In this document: in pieces, positions 8,003-17,024 of the stretch
Position numbering within the stretch: position 1 is the stretch's first letter
Layout of the letters: each line of letters opens with the position of its first letter
Origin: an uncultured Collinsella sp.
Lineage (GTDB): Bacteria; Actinomycetota; Coriobacteriia; Coriobacteriales; Coriobacteriaceae
NCBI GenBank assembly: GCA_902494195.1
Contig: CABUSH010000002.1
Coordinates: forward strand, 1 to 64,000
Reading direction: 5' to 3'
Length of the DNA stretch: 64,000 nucleotides
Notes under the pieces: generated by a model
What the model was told of the DNA's origin: nothing
Databases searched by the model: none
What the model saw: only the letters and a program-made list of their open reading frames with translations
Made by a program: the position numbers and the translations under genes

Positions 8003-8674
8003 ATGGCGCTGATCTATGTCGTTGAGGACGACGAGCCCATTCGTCGTGAGCTTATCGACATCCTTGCCCGCGCCGGGTTTGAAATCGAGGCCTGCGAATC
8101 GTTTGAGCATGTCTCGCGCGATATTCTCGCCGCCGCGCCCGACCTGGTGCTGCTCGACCTCACACTTCCCGTCAAGGACGGCCAGCATATCTGCCACGAG
8201 GTTCGCCGCGAATCCGAGGTTCCCATTATCGTCCTCACGTCGCGCACGACCGAGATCGACGAGGTCATGGCCATGACGCTCGGCGCGGACGACTTTGTTC
8301 CCAAGCCCTACAGCGCCCGTGTGCTCGTGGCGCGCATCAACGCACTGCTGCGTCGCACCGCGGCGGCAGGCGAGCGCAGCACACTTGTCCACAAGGGGCT
8401 GGAGCTCGACCTCGCCCGCTCCATGGTTACCAACACGCAAACCGGCACTAGCACCGAGCTCACCAAAAACGAGCTGCGTATCCTCTCACTGCTTCTGAGC
8501 CGCGCGGGCAAGATTGTTTCGCGCTCGGCCATCATGCAGGACCTGTGGGACTCCGACGCCTTCGTGGACGACAATACGCTCACCGTCAACATCAACCGCC
8601 TGCGCACCACGCTCGAAAAAATCGGCATCAAGGGGTATTTGACAACGCACCGCGGCCAAGGCTATTCGGTCTAG
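8003..8674 (+). CDS. OmpR-family response regulator
   Basis: A 223-residue two-domain regulator. The receiver domain has the acidic pocket VVEDDEP at the start, the phospho-acceptor Asp in LVLLDLTLPVKDG near residue 51, and the Lys of FVPKPYS near 101. The C-terminal winged helix (about 130-223) includes LTKNELRILSLLLSR and DDNTLTVNINRLRTTL. The start at 8003 follows GGGAGGA; the ATG at 7991 lacks an RBS. The kinase gene follows after nine bases, so they form one operon. The pair resembles BceR/GraR-type regulators of cell-envelope stress. Confidence 0.92.
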   Translation: MALIYVVEDDEPIRRELIDILARAGFEIEACESFEHVSRDILAAAPDLVLLDLTLPVKDGQHICHEVRRESEVPIIVLTSRTTEIDEVMAMTLGADDFVPKPYSARVLVARINALLRRTAAAGERSTLVHKGLELDLARSMVTNTQTGTSTELTKNELRILSLLLSRAGKIVSRSAIMQDLWDSDAFVDDNTLTVNINRLRTTLEKIGIKGYLTTHRGQGYSV

Positions 8675-8683
8675 GGGCCGGCT

Positions 8684-9727
8684 ATGTCGTTTGGCAAGTT
8701 CTTTAAAGACGCGCTGCTTCCCGTCGCCGTGTGGACGTGCGGCGTGCTGCTGAGCTGCTTTGTGCTGACGGTCGCCGGTGCACCCGTCTCTATCGTGGTC
8801 GTGGCGGTCGGCGTGTCCTTTATCTTTGGCATGCTTGGCATCGTGATCGAATACGCGCGCCGTCGTCGTTTTCTGCGCCAGCTGGAGCGTGCGGCAGAGG
8901 AGCTCGAGAGTCCCGCATGGGTGCAGGAGATGGTGCAATGTCCGACCTATGCCGAGGGCGAGCTCGAGTATGAGGTCTTGCGTCGGGTGGGCAAAACCGC
9001 TTGTGACGAGGTTGCCGAAGGCAGGCGCCAGACCGATGACTATCGCGACTATATCGAGAGCTGGGTCCACGAGGCCAAGCTGCCCCTGGCAGCAGCCCAT
9101 CTGATTTTGGAAAACCTGGACGGCAGCGAAGACGATCTGTCGCGTGTGGATGACCTGGGCCGCGAGCTTGCCCGCGTGGAGCGCTATATCGACCAGGCGC
9201 TGTACTATGCGCGCTCGGAAGTCGTGGAGCGCGACTACCTGATTCGCCGCTGGGATCTCAAAACCTTGGTGACGGGCGCGATTAAAGCCAACGCGCGTGA
9301 GCTCATCGCGGCGCACGTGGCCCCGGTGTGCGAGAACCTCGACTTTGAGGTCTTTACCGACGAGAAGTGGCTCGAGTTTATTCTGGGCCAGCTCATTCAG
9401 AACAGCATTAAATATGCGCGTGAGGACGGCGCAAAGATCGTGTTTTCGGGTGCGTTGCTGGACGAGGGCCTGGCGAGCGAGCGCATCGAGCTTACCGTCG
9501 CGGACAACGGCTGCGGCGTGAGCGCGGCCGACCTGCCGCGCGTGTTCGAGAAGGGCTTTACCGGCGACAACGGCCGCACCACCAAGCGCGCAACGGGCAT
9601 CGGTCTCTATCTGGTGGCGCGCCTGTGCTCCAAGATGGGCATCGACGTCACCGCGGCATCCGAGCCCGGCGAAGGCTTCGTCGTAACGTTCGCCTTCTCG
9701 ACCAACAAATTCCAATACTTCGAGTAA
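8684..9727 (+). CDS. Intramembrane-sensing (BceS-like) sensor histidine kinase
   Basis: A 347-residue kinase with two closely spaced N-terminal membrane helices (about 13-32 and 36-56) and almost no external loop, the hallmark of the intramembrane-sensing BceS/GraS class. The phospho-His is in YIESWVHEAKLPLAA near residue 129. ATP-binding boxes are NSIKYA, DNGCGV, and KRATGIGLYLVARLC. Known relatives work with an ABC transporter that detects peptide antibiotics; no such transporter lies next to this pair, so the input is open. Confidence 0.9.
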   Translation: MSFGKFFKDALLPVAVWTCGVLLSCFVLTVAGAPVSIVVVAVGVSFIFGMLGIVIEYARRRRFLRQLERAAEELESPAWVQEMVQCPTYAEGELEYEVLRRVGKTACDEVAEGRRQTDDYRDYIESWVHEAKLPLAAAHLILENLDGSEDDLSRVDDLGRELARVERYIDQALYYARSEVVERDYLIRRWDLKTLVTGAIKANARELIAAHVAPVCENLDFEVFTDEKWLEFILGQLIQNSIKYAREDGAKIVFSGALLDEGLASERIELTVADNGCGVSAADLPRVFEKGFTGDNGRTTKRATGIGLYLVARLCSKMGIDVTAASEPGEGFVVTFAFSTNKFQYFE

Positions 9728-9758
9728 CGCACGCGGCAGACGTCCGCCCAAACAAAAA

Positions 9759-9784
9759 CGTGCCGCTCCAATCGGGGCGGCACG
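9759..9784 (+). terminator. Terminator after the two-component operon
   Basis: CGTGCCGC at 9759-9766 pairs with GCGGCACG at 9777-9784, with inner CC/GG pairs, followed by CCATCTTTTA. Confidence 0.65.
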
Positions 9785-9824
9785 CCATCTTTTATCAGCC
9801 AACTCGTTGAAGTGCGGTGACGAA

Positions 9825-9915
9825 GGCGCAAGGCCGGGAGGGGTTATCTAAGCCGACATCCCGCAGCCGCGAAGCGGCGAGGACGTCGGCGTGATAACCC
9901 CGCAGGCCTTGCGCC
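9825..9915. repeat. 91-bp interrupted palindrome
   Basis: Four nested arms pair in order. They are GGCGCAAGGCC (9825-9835) with 9905-9915, GGGGTTAT (9840-9847) with 9894-9901, GCCGAC (9852-9857) with 9885-9890, and GCCGC with GCGGC around a GAA loop at 9866-9878. It lies between convergent genes. It could be a bidirectional terminator, but it is far larger than the terminators nearby. Confidence 0.65.
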
Positions 9916-9928
9916 GGCGGGAAGGAAC

Positions 9929-10366
9929 CTACTTCACGACCAGAATGTCGCAGTCCGTGTTGCGCAGCAGGAACGTCGAAATCGAACCCAGAAGCGCATA
10001 CTTGATCGAGGACAGGCCGCGAGCGCCGCAGAGCACCAGGTCGGGCTTGACCACGTCGAGCATCTCGTCTTTGAGCGTCTCGCGAATACGACCGGCGCGT
10101 ATCATGACCTCGACCTCGGGAATGTCGGGATTGGCCTTGGCCTCTTCGAGCTGCTTGGCGATGGAGTTCTTAAATGCCTCCTCTAGGCCGTTGACAAGAT
10201 CGACCGGATAGGAACCGGCGCTCTCGAGCGCCGTGGAATCGATAACGTGGCCGATGATCAGCTTGGCGCCGTTGTTCGCGGCGACCTTGATGGCGCGTGC
10301 GAGCACAAAATCCTGCTGCTCAGTACCGTCGAGTGAAACAAATACCTTGGTGTAGCCCTCGTTCAT
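9929..10366 (-). CDS. Universal stress protein (UspA family)
   Basis: A 145-residue single-domain USP. It opens with KVFVSLDGTEQQDFVLARA and ends with the ATP-binding motif GARGLSSIKYALLGSIS (G-2X-G-9X-G-S, about 120-136), followed by LLRNTDCDILVVK. The motif suggests an ATP-binding member. The start has AAGGAGG seven bases upstream. It is divergent from uppP and probably monocistronic. Confidence 0.92.
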   Translation of the reverse strand: MNEGYTKVFVSLDGTEQQDFVLARAIKVAANNGAKLIIGHVIDSTALESAGSYPVDLVNGLEEAFKNSIAKQLEEAKANPDIPEVEVMIRAGRIRETLKDEMLDVVKPDLVLCGARGLSSIKYALLGSISTFLLRNTDCDILVVK

Positions 10367-10613
10367 GGTTTCCTCCTTGGTCTATCGCACGGGCGCTGGG
10401 CTCGTGCGTCGGGCGGGCGCGGATGCGTGGCCGCCGGACACTTTATCTTGTTGCAGTTATACCCAAGGATTTGGGTTTGACCGCTCGCAATTCTGTGAAC
10501 GGGCGAGTTTTTTGGTAAGGGTAGGCGCAGGCGCGCCTCCAACGGTTGATAATGGGACATCGTCCGCACCGTCCGCAGAACAATATCGGCGGGTGTCTAA
10601 CGAGGGGGTCCCT

Positions 10614-11594
10614 TTGGATATCATCGAGCTTCTAAAATCTGCCTTTATGGGCCTGGTCGAGGGCATCACCGAATGGCTGCCCGTTTCGTCGACTGGTCAC
10701 ATGATCTTGGTGGACGAGTTCGTCAAGATGAACGTGAGCGAGACGTTCTGGAATATGTTCCTGGTCGTGATTCAGCTCGGCGCCATTCTGGCCGTCTGTG
10801 TGCTGTTCTTCCATGAGCTCAATCCGTTCTCGCCCAGCAAGGGCAAGGAGGGCCGTCGCGACACCTGGGTGCTGTGGGGCAAGATTGTGCTCGGCTGCAT
10901 TCCCGCCGCGGCGATCGGTCTGCCGCTTAACGACTGGATGGAGGAGCATTTCTATAATGCTCCCGTCGTGGCGCTGGCGCTCATTGTGTACGGCGTGCTG
11001 TTTATCGTGATCGAGAACTGGCGCGCGAGCAAGCGCGAGGAAATGGCCGTTGCCGGTTCATTTGGTTCGCGTGCTGTGGTGTCGGGTGGACGTCCCGCCG
11101 GTGCGCACTTTGCGGCGCCCGCCGCGGCTACCGCTGAGGATGAGGACGATGACGAGGATCTGGACTTTGGCTCCATCGCCACGCTCGAGGACCTGAGCTG
11201 GAAGACTGCGCTGGGTATCGGCTGCTTCCAGGTGCTTTCGCTGGTGCCTGGAACGTCTCGCTCCGGTTCTACCATCATCGGCGGCCTGCTTTTGGGCTGC
11301 ACGCGTTCGGTGGCGTCCAAGTTTACGTTCTTCCTGGCCATCCCTGTCATGTTTGGCGCGAGTGCGCTCAAGCTGGTCAAGTATTTCATCAAGGGTGGTA
11401 CGTTCGGCGCCAACGAGGTCGCTATCCTGGGCGTGGGCTGCGTCGTCGCCTTTGTGGTGTCGCTCATTGCCATCAAGTGGCTTATGGGCTTCGTTCGCCG
11501 TCACGACTTCAAGTGCTTCGGCGTCTACCGCATCATCCTGGGCATCGTGGTTCTCGCGTACTTCTTTGTCCTGGAGCCGATGCTCGGCCTCTAA
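10614..11594 (+). CDS. uppP: Undecaprenyl-diphosphatase UppP (BacA)
   Basis: This membrane enzyme recycles the lipid carrier undecaprenyl diphosphate for peptidoglycan synthesis. Both family motifs are present: EGITEWLPVSSTGHMIL near residue 15 and PGTSRSGSTIIGGLLLG near residue 220. The best start is a TTG at 10614, with GAGGGGG about six bases upstream, giving 326 residues. Longer in-frame openings run through non-coding sequence. The protein is longer than usual (about 270-290) because a hydrophilic, Ala/Asp-rich segment (about 140-195, including EDEDDDEDLDF) is inserted between helices. Confidence 0.93.
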   Translation: MDIIELLKSAFMGLVEGITEWLPVSSTGHMILVDEFVKMNVSETFWNMFLVVIQLGAILAVCVLFFHELNPFSPSKGKEGRRDTWVLWGKIVLGCIPAAAIGLPLNDWMEEHFYNAPVVALALIVYGVLFIVIENWRASKREEMAVAGSFGSRAVVSGGRPAGAHFAAPAAATAEDEDDDEDLDFGSIATLEDLSWKTALGIGCFQVLSLVPGTSRSGSTIIGGLLLGCTRSVASKFTFFLAIPVMFGASALKLVKYFIKGGTFGANEVAILGVGCVVAFVVSLIAIKWLMGFVRRHDFKCFGVYRIILGIVVLAYFFVLEPMLGL

Positions 11595-11638
11595 CTTAGT
11601 TGACGCTGCGCGACGGCCAGGGCGACAACTTGTCATTC

Positions 11639-11680
11639 AAAGGGGGTGGCATGACCAAAAGGTCTATGCCGCCCTCTTTT
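11639..11680 (+). terminator. Terminator after uppP
   Basis: GGGTGGCATGACC pairs imperfectly with GGTCTATGCCGCCC around AAAA, followed by TCTTTTC. The remaining bases up to pcrA (11681-11927) hold a REP-like GGTGCAA...ACCTGACCCC...TTGCGCC word at 11758-11788 and a TATACT at about 11861-11866 that could be the -10 box of pcrA. Confidence 0.6.
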
Positions 11681-11927
11681 CATGCCAATTTGTTCGCCCT
11701 GGCCGCCGCTCGCTACCGTGGCCATGACATCGGCGGTTCCGTGATTGTCAATAGATTGGTGCAAAGCAACCTGACCCCATTGCGCCAAATCCGCTGGGGC
11801 GGGTCTGACGGTGGCGCACGGAGTCGTGGTGTGATTTGCGTCGGTGTCCGCGCGGCTCGGTATACTGGTACGGCTCAAACTATGGCGCTGCCCGCAGGCG
11901 CGCCGTCCGTCAGATGAGGAGTCGCCC

Positions 11928-14828
11928 ATGACCCAGCCCCTGCCCTGGGAAAAGAACGCCGCGGTACCCGTGCCGCCCGCGCCGGAACCCGTGCCGCTCG
12001 ATGCATACACCGCCCCTGCAGCGCCGGAGCCCGAGCTCGTCCCGCTCGACATCTACGACGCTCCCGCGCCGGCGCCCAAGCCCGCCAAGCCGCTCGTCGA
12101 CATTGACAGCCTTAATCCCGCCCAGCGCGAGGCGGTCCTGTCCACCGAGGGTCCGTTGCTGGTGCTCGCCGGCGCCGGCTCGGGCAAGACCCGCGTCTTG
12201 ACCTTCCGCATCGCACATATGCTCGGCGACCTGGGTGTTAAGCCTTGGCAGGTTCTTGCCATCACGTTTACCAACAAGGCCGCGGCCGAGATGCGCGAGC
12301 GTCTGGCGGCGCTCATTCCCAGCGGTACCCGCGGCATGTGGGTGTGCACCTTCCATGCCATGTGCGTGCGCATGCTGCGCGAGGACGCCGACCTGCTGGG
12401 CTATACCGGTCAATTCACCATCTACGATGACGACGACTCAAAGCGCATGGTGCGCGACATTATGCAGGCGCTCGGCATCGAGCAAAAGCAGTTCCCCATC
12501 AACATGATCCGCAGCAAGATCAGCTCTGCTAAAAACGCCATGATCGGGCCCGAGGACATGCTCAAGAGCGCCGATAGCCCCAACGACAAAAAGGCCGCGC
12601 AAGTCTACCTGGAGCTGGAGCGCCGCCTGCGCGCCGCCAACGCGATGGACTTCGACGACCTGCTCGTGCGCACGCTCGAGCTACTGCGCACCCGCCCCGA
12701 GGTGCTCGACAAGTACCAAGAGCGCTTCCGCTACATTAGCGTCGACGAATATCAGGACACCAACCACGTCCAGTACGAAATCGCCAACCTGCTGGCCGCC
12801 AAGTACCAAAACCTCATGGTCGTGGGCGACGATGACCAGTCCATTTACAGCTGGCGCGGCGCCGACATCACCAACATCCTGGACTTTGAGAAGGACTTTA
12901 AAAACTGCAAGACCGTTAAGCTGGAGCAGAACTATCGCTCCACCGGTCACATCCTGAGCGCTGCTAATGCTGTTGTTCGCCACAACTCGCAGCGCAAGGA
13001 CAAGCGCCTGTTTACGGCCGAGGGCGATGGCGAGAAAATCCAGGCTTTCCAGGCGAGCGATGAGCGCGACGAGGGCCGCTGGATTGCCGGCGAGATTGAA
13101 AAGCTGCACTCCAAGGGCACGAGTTACGACGACATCGCCGTGTTCTACCGCACCAACGCCCAGTCGCGTATTCTCGAAGATATGTTCCTGCGCGCAGGCG
13201 TGCCCTACAAGATTGTGGGCGGCACGCGATTCTTCGACCGTGCCGAGATCCGCGACGTCATGGCCTACCTCAAGATGATCGTGAACCCGGCCGACGAGAT
13301 GAGCGTCAAGCGCGTCATCAACACGCCGCGCCGCGGCATCGGCTCCACCTCGATCCAAAAGATTGAGCAGCTGGCGCGCGACAACCGTTGTTCGTTCTTC
13401 CAGGCTTGCGAGATCGCGTGCGCCGAAACCGGCATGTTTAGCGCCAAGGTGCGCAATGGCCTGTCGTGCTTTGTGTCGCTGGTGCGCGAGGGTCGCCGCA
13501 TGGACGGCGAGCTCAAGGACGTTGTCGAGATGATTGTCGATAAGACGGGCCTGCTGCAGGCTTTCCGCGCCGAGGGCACCATGGAGTCCGAGAGCCGCGC
13601 CGAGAACATCCAGGAATTCCTGGGTGTCGCTGCCGAATTTGAGGAGACGCACGAGGATATCGAAGGCACGCTCGAGAGCTTGGAAGAGCTGCGCGCTGCT
13701 GGTGTTGCCGATGTGCCCGCCGACGTTGAGCCCGAGCCCGTTGTGGTGAGCGCGTCTGCGCCCGAGCCCGGCCCGTCTGCGCCCGTGTCTTCGTTTGAGG
13801 CGCTCGTTGGCGCGCGTGATGCCGCGGGTTCCAATCCGCTCGATAGCCTGGCGGCCCCGGCGCTCTCGCCGCAGGATGCCCTGGCTGCCGCTATCGCGGG
13901 CAACGCCTATGCCTCACCGACGGAGCTGCCGGCGGGTGCCGTGCATGCCGACGAGATTGAGCGCACCTACGGTCCGCTCACCTGTAAGGCGCTGCCGGCA
14001 CTCATGGAGTGGCTGGCCCTGCGCTCCGACTTGGATTCCCTGGCCGGCGAGACGCATGCCATCACTATGATGACCATCCACTCCGCCAAGGGCCTGGAGT
14101 TCCCGGCGGTGTTCGTGGCCGGCATGGAGGAGGGTATCTTCCCGCACGTGCACGACTTTGGCGGTAGTGACGATCCGGGCAAGCTCGAGGAGGAGCGTCG
14201 CTTGGCCTACGTCGCCATCACGCGTGCTCGCAAGCGCCTGTTCCTGACCTATGCGGCCACGCGTCGCACCTACGGCTCGACCTCTGCCAATCCGCGCTCG
14301 CGCTTCCTCAACGAGATTCCGTTTGAGGACATCGAGTTTAGCGGTATCGGTTCTGCCGGTTTTGAGGGCACGGGCTGGGAGAAGCGCGGCGACCGTCACG
14401 GCACGTTTGGCTCGGGTGTGGGCTCGGACATGTATGGCGGCAAGGTGTTTGGCTCGCATACGCGCTCGACCGGCGGCTCTGGATCGCGCAGCGGATCGAG
14501 CTTCGATGACTTCTTTGGCGGCAGCACTTATGGCACCGAGCGCCATCGTGGGGTTTCGCCCGGCGCCGGCCGTGTTGCCTCGACCTTTGGTTCGGGCGCG
14601 CCGCGAGCCAAAAAGCCGTCATCCAAGGTATCCCCGACGGTGGAGCGCAAGGTCGATCGTGCCAGCGCATCGCAAGACTTTGCCGCGGGCGATACCGTGA
14701 GTCATAAGACCTTTGGCACGGGCACCGTGATCTCGGTCGCGGGAGACATGATCGAGGTTCAATTCGAAAAGACCGGCCAGACCAAAAAGCTAATGAAAGG
14801 CTTCGCGCCGATCGTTAAGCTGTCGTAA
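11928..14828 (+). CDS. pcrA: ATP-dependent DNA helicase PcrA/UvrD
   Basis: A 966-residue superfamily 1A helicase for repair and clearing of stalled replication. It shows Walker A (LAGAGSGKTRV, near 82), the DEYQDTN box, DDDQSIYSWRGA, LEQNYRST, MTIHSAKGLEFP and YVAITRARKRLF. Two features stand out. An Ala/Pro/Glu-rich insert occupies roughly 588-675. A C-terminal Tudor-like domain (about 920-966, GDTVSHKTFGTG to KGFAPIVKL), which in PcrA contacts RNA polymerase, is kept. The start at 11928 has GAGGAG upstream. It is probably monocistronic. Confidence 0.95.
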   Translation: MTQPLPWEKNAAVPVPPAPEPVPLDAYTAPAAPEPELVPLDIYDAPAPAPKPAKPLVDIDSLNPAQREAVLSTEGPLLVLAGAGSGKTRVLTFRIAHMLGDLGVKPWQVLAITFTNKAAAEMRERLAALIPSGTRGMWVCTFHAMCVRMLREDADLLGYTGQFTIYDDDDSKRMVRDIMQALGIEQKQFPINMIRSKISSAKNAMIGPEDMLKSADSPNDKKAAQVYLELERRLRAANAMDFDDLLVRTLELLRTRPEVLDKYQERFRYISVDEYQDTNHVQYEIANLLAAKYQNLMVVGDDDQSIYSWRGADITNILDFEKDFKNCKTVKLEQNYRSTGHILSAANAVVRHNSQRKDKRLFTAEGDGEKIQAFQASDERDEGRWIAGEIEKLHSKGTSYDDIAVFYRTNAQSRILEDMFLRAGVPYKIVGGTRFFDRAEIRDVMAYLKMIVNPADEMSVKRVINTPRRGIGSTSIQKIEQLARDNRCSFFQACEIACAETGMFSAKVRNGLSCFVSLVREGRRMDGELKDVVEMIVDKTGLLQAFRAEGTMESESRAENIQEFLGVAAEFEETHEDIEGTLESLEELRAAGVADVPADVEPEPVVVSASAPEPGPSAPVSSFEALVGARDAAGSNPLDSLAAPALSPQDALAAAIAGNAYASPTELPAGAVHADEIERTYGPLTCKALPALMEWLALRSDLDSLAGETHAITMMTIHSAKGLEFPAVFVAGMEEGIFPHVHDFGGSDDPGKLEEERRLAYVAITRARKRLFLTYAATRRTYGSTSANPRSRFLNEIPFEDIEFSGIGSAGFEGTGWEKRGDRHGTFGSGVGSDMYGGKVFGSHTRSTGGSGSRSGSSFDDFFGGSTYGTERHRGVSPGAGRVASTFGSGAPRAKKPSSKVSPTVERKVDRASASQDFAAGDTVSHKTFGTGTVISVAGDMIEVQFEKTGQTKKLMKGFAPIVKLS

Positions 14829-14835
14829 TCCCGGC

Positions 14836-14965
14836 GGACCTGGGCGGGCGTATGGGGCAACATCGCTTGCTCGGGCAGTCCTGCGCAAGACGGAGGCCAC
14901 ATTAAGTGGCCTCCTTTGCGTGCGGAACTCGCGACCGATGTTGCCCCATACGCCCGCCCAGGTCC
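14836..14965. repeat. 130-bp palindrome with 30-bp perfect arms around a terminator
   Basis: Arms 14836-14865 (starting GGACCTGGGCGGGCG) and 14936-14965 are perfectly complementary over 30 bases. Nested inside is a second hairpin, GGAGGCCAC (14892-14900) with GTGGCCTCC (14906-14914), followed by TTTG. It lies between the convergent pcrA and manA genes. The inner hairpin can serve as the pcrA terminator; the long outer arms are unexplained. Confidence 0.7.
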
Positions 14966-14981
14966 TTAGATAACGTTGCTT

Positions 14982-15010
14982 GCGAACGTCGCTCTGCTCG
15001 TTCGCTTTTT
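14982..15010 (+). terminator. Second terminator after pcrA
   Basis: GCGAACG at 14982-14988 pairs with CGTTCGC at 14999-15005 and is followed by TTTTT. A further hairpin at about 15049-15083 (AGGGGCTCC with GGGAGCCCCT) probably ends the manA transcript from the other side. Confidence 0.65.
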
Positions 15011-15109
15011 GATCTGGAGAGCCGGGTGGGCTGATATATAGATACGAGTAGGGGCTCCTCCGTTGATGAACGGGGGAGCCCCTTGTTGCGTTTTGGTTGT
15101 TGGTGCGAC

Positions 15110-16042
15110 CTAGAGATGCGAGATGATCAGTTCCATCTTGCCTTCGAGGTCGATGGAGCTGACGGTGCTCGGGGCCAGCAGGTGGCTTCCCTTGTGGACG
15201 GGGTCGCCGCAGACGGTGCCTTCGCCGTCGATGACCGACAGACACATGAAGGGCCAGCGCTGGTCGAGGGTCTTGCTGCCGTCGACGCGCACGCGATCGA
15301 CGGTGTAGTGGGAGCCAGACTCGAGCTCGGTCACGCCATCCACCTCGGGCGCGGTCACCGTGCCGTCGGTCGGAGCCTGAGCGTCAAAGTCTATGCAGTC
15401 GAGGCTCTGCTCAATGTGCAGGGGACGCAGTTTGCCGTCGGTGCCGGGGCGGTCGTAATCGTACAGGCGATACGTCACGTCGCACGACTGCTGCGTTTCC
15501 AAAATGAGCGTGCCGGCCTTGATGGCGTGAACGGTACCGGAATCGATCTGGAAAAAGTCGCCCTTGTGGATCGGCAGTACGTTGAGCATGTCGTCCCAGC
15601 GGCCGTCCTTAATCATCTGTGCGGCCTCTGTGCGGTCTTTAGCACGCTGGCCGACGATGATCGTGGCGCCGGGCTCGCAGTCCAGTACATACCAGCACTC
15701 GGTTTTGCCCAGGCTGCCGTTCTCGTGCTCGGCGGCGTACTCGTCGTTGGGATGAATCTGGATCGAAAGGTCGTCCTTGGCGTCCAGAATCTTAATGAGC
15801 AGCGGGAACTCCTTGCCCTCGCAATTGCCAAAAAGCTCACGGTGCTCGGCCCACAGCCACGACAGCGTGTGGCCGGCGTACGGTCCCTCAGCAATCTGAC
15901 AGTCGCCGTTGGGATGGGCCGAGATAGCCCAGAACTCACCGATGGGACCTTCGGGAATGTCGTAACCAAATACGGTTTCGAGCTGGCGGCCACCCCAGAT
16001 CTTCTTGCGGAAGATCGGCGTCAGTTTAATCAAATCGGACAT
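15110..16042 (-). CDS. manA: Mannose-6-phosphate isomerase, class I
   Basis: A 310-residue short-form phosphomannose isomerase of the cupin type that interconverts mannose-6-P and fructose-6-P. Zn-site residues are seen in SIQIHPNDEYA (about 94-104), KTECWYVLD, and DSGTVHAIKAG (about 160-175). The N-terminus LTPIFRKKIWGG is typical of this class. Of two neighbouring ATGs, 16042 has GGAGG at proper spacing, while 16048 would leave only one base. It lies 74 bases after a GntR regulator gene on the same strand, likely one operon. Confidence 0.92.
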   Translation of the reverse strand: MSDLIKLTPIFRKKIWGGRQLETVFGYDIPEGPIGEFWAISAHPNGDCQIAEGPYAGHTLSWLWAEHRELFGNCEGKEFPLLIKILDAKDDLSIQIHPNDEYAAEHENGSLGKTECWYVLDCEPGATIIVGQRAKDRTEAAQMIKDGRWDDMLNVLPIHKGDFFQIDSGTVHAIKAGTLILETQQSCDVTYRLYDYDRPGTDGKLRPLHIEQSLDCIDFDAQAPTDGTVTAPEVDGVTELESGSHYTVDRVRVDGSKTLDQRWPFMCLSVIDGEGTVCGDPVHKGSHLLAPSTVSSIDLEGKMELIISHL

Positions 16043-16116
16043 ATTCATACCTCCATTGTGTTGCGCGGGCGCCGCGCAAAGCAGCGCAAAACGAGCGCCC
16101 GCATGACTACAAAAAT

Positions 16117-16836
16117 CTACGCCAACGTTACATTGTGCAACTCAAAGCGGTCGCCAACGTTGCGCGAGGTCGAATACTCAAAGGCGGCACCGCTGTCCAA
16201 AAAGCCAATCTGGGTGAGCTCGAGCAGGGGAGAGCCAGGTTTGGTGTCCAGACGTTCGGCTTCTTCTTCGGTTGCTGCCACGGCGCGAATGGTACGGTGA
16301 AAGCTCGAAATTTTCAGGCCACATTGCTCGCGGATGAAGCGGTAGAGCGATCCGTGCAGGTCCTTCTTTTTAAGGCCTGGAATCAGCTCGAGGGGCATGT
16401 AGGTGTACTCGATAACGATGGGCTTCTCGTCGGCCTGACGCACGCGCACGATGTGATAGGCAAAGTCATCCTCGGCAATTCCCAGCTGGGCTGCGATGTC
16501 CGCTGGTGGATTAACAATCGAGAAATCGTAGACCACCGAGGTCACCTTCTCCCCGCGATGCTCATACGAAAAACCCTGGGCACGGTCGTTTTTGCCCTGG
16601 AAAAACGCCTGGCCGGGAAGTCCCGCCGTGTCCTTAACGTAGGTACCCGATCCGCGCCGGCTGGTAATAAGGCCTTCCTCGGTGATTTGTTCAATAGCTC
16701 GTTTGACGGTGATTTTGGAAACGCTATAGAGCTCGCAGAACTCAACGACGGTGGGAAGCTTGTCGCCCGGTTTAAGAGCACCATCCTCGATGCTTCGGCG
16801 AATATCTGCAGCTATCGCCTCGTATTTGGGAATCAT
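16117..16836 (-). CDS. GntR/HutC-family transcriptional regulator
   Basis: A 239-residue regulator with an N-terminal winged helix-turn-helix (about 1-70: LKPGDKLPTVVEFCELYSVS, then KITVKRAIEQITEEGLI and RRGSGTYV) and a C-terminal UTRA effector domain (about 90-235). HutC-type members commonly bind sugar phosphates. Being cotranscribed with manA, it may control mannose or hexosamine use. The AT-rich upstream region holds a 14-bp palindrome that is a candidate operator. Confidence 0.88.
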   Translation of the reverse strand: MIPKYEAIAADIRRSIEDGALKPGDKLPTVVEFCELYSVSKITVKRAIEQITEEGLITSRRGSGTYVKDTAGLPGQAFFQGKNDRAQGFSYEHRGEKVTSVVYDFSIVNPPADIAAQLGIAEDDFAYHIVRVRQADEKPIVIEYTYMPLELIPGLKKKDLHGSLYRFIREQCGLKISSFHRTIRAVAATEEEAERLDTKPGSPLLELTQIGFLDSGAAFEYSTSRNVGDRFELHNVTLA

Positions 16837-16954
16837 GGAACCTCCTTTCCAACTTGGTTGAGTATAAAAGAAAGTATAGTTAACACCTAAGCATCCCTAT
16901 TGTATATTTAAAAAGTTCGAGAAAGATATAATTAAAAGTCGCTTTGCATATAAA

Positions 16955-16968
16955 TTAGAGCGCTCTAA
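16955..16968. promoter_or_regulatory. Candidate operator, 14-bp palindrome
   Basis: TTAGAGCGCTCTAA is a perfect palindrome in the AT-rich region between the GntR-manA operon and the glucokinase gene. It may be the site of the adjacent GntR regulator. The motif differs from the TGGT...ACCA sites near 45 and 49 kb. Confidence 0.4.
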
Positions 16969-17024
16969 ATAGATAAACATCTGAGTAATGTCGCGTTAAG
17001 CGGTCATTCGCGTTTTCCCAGATA

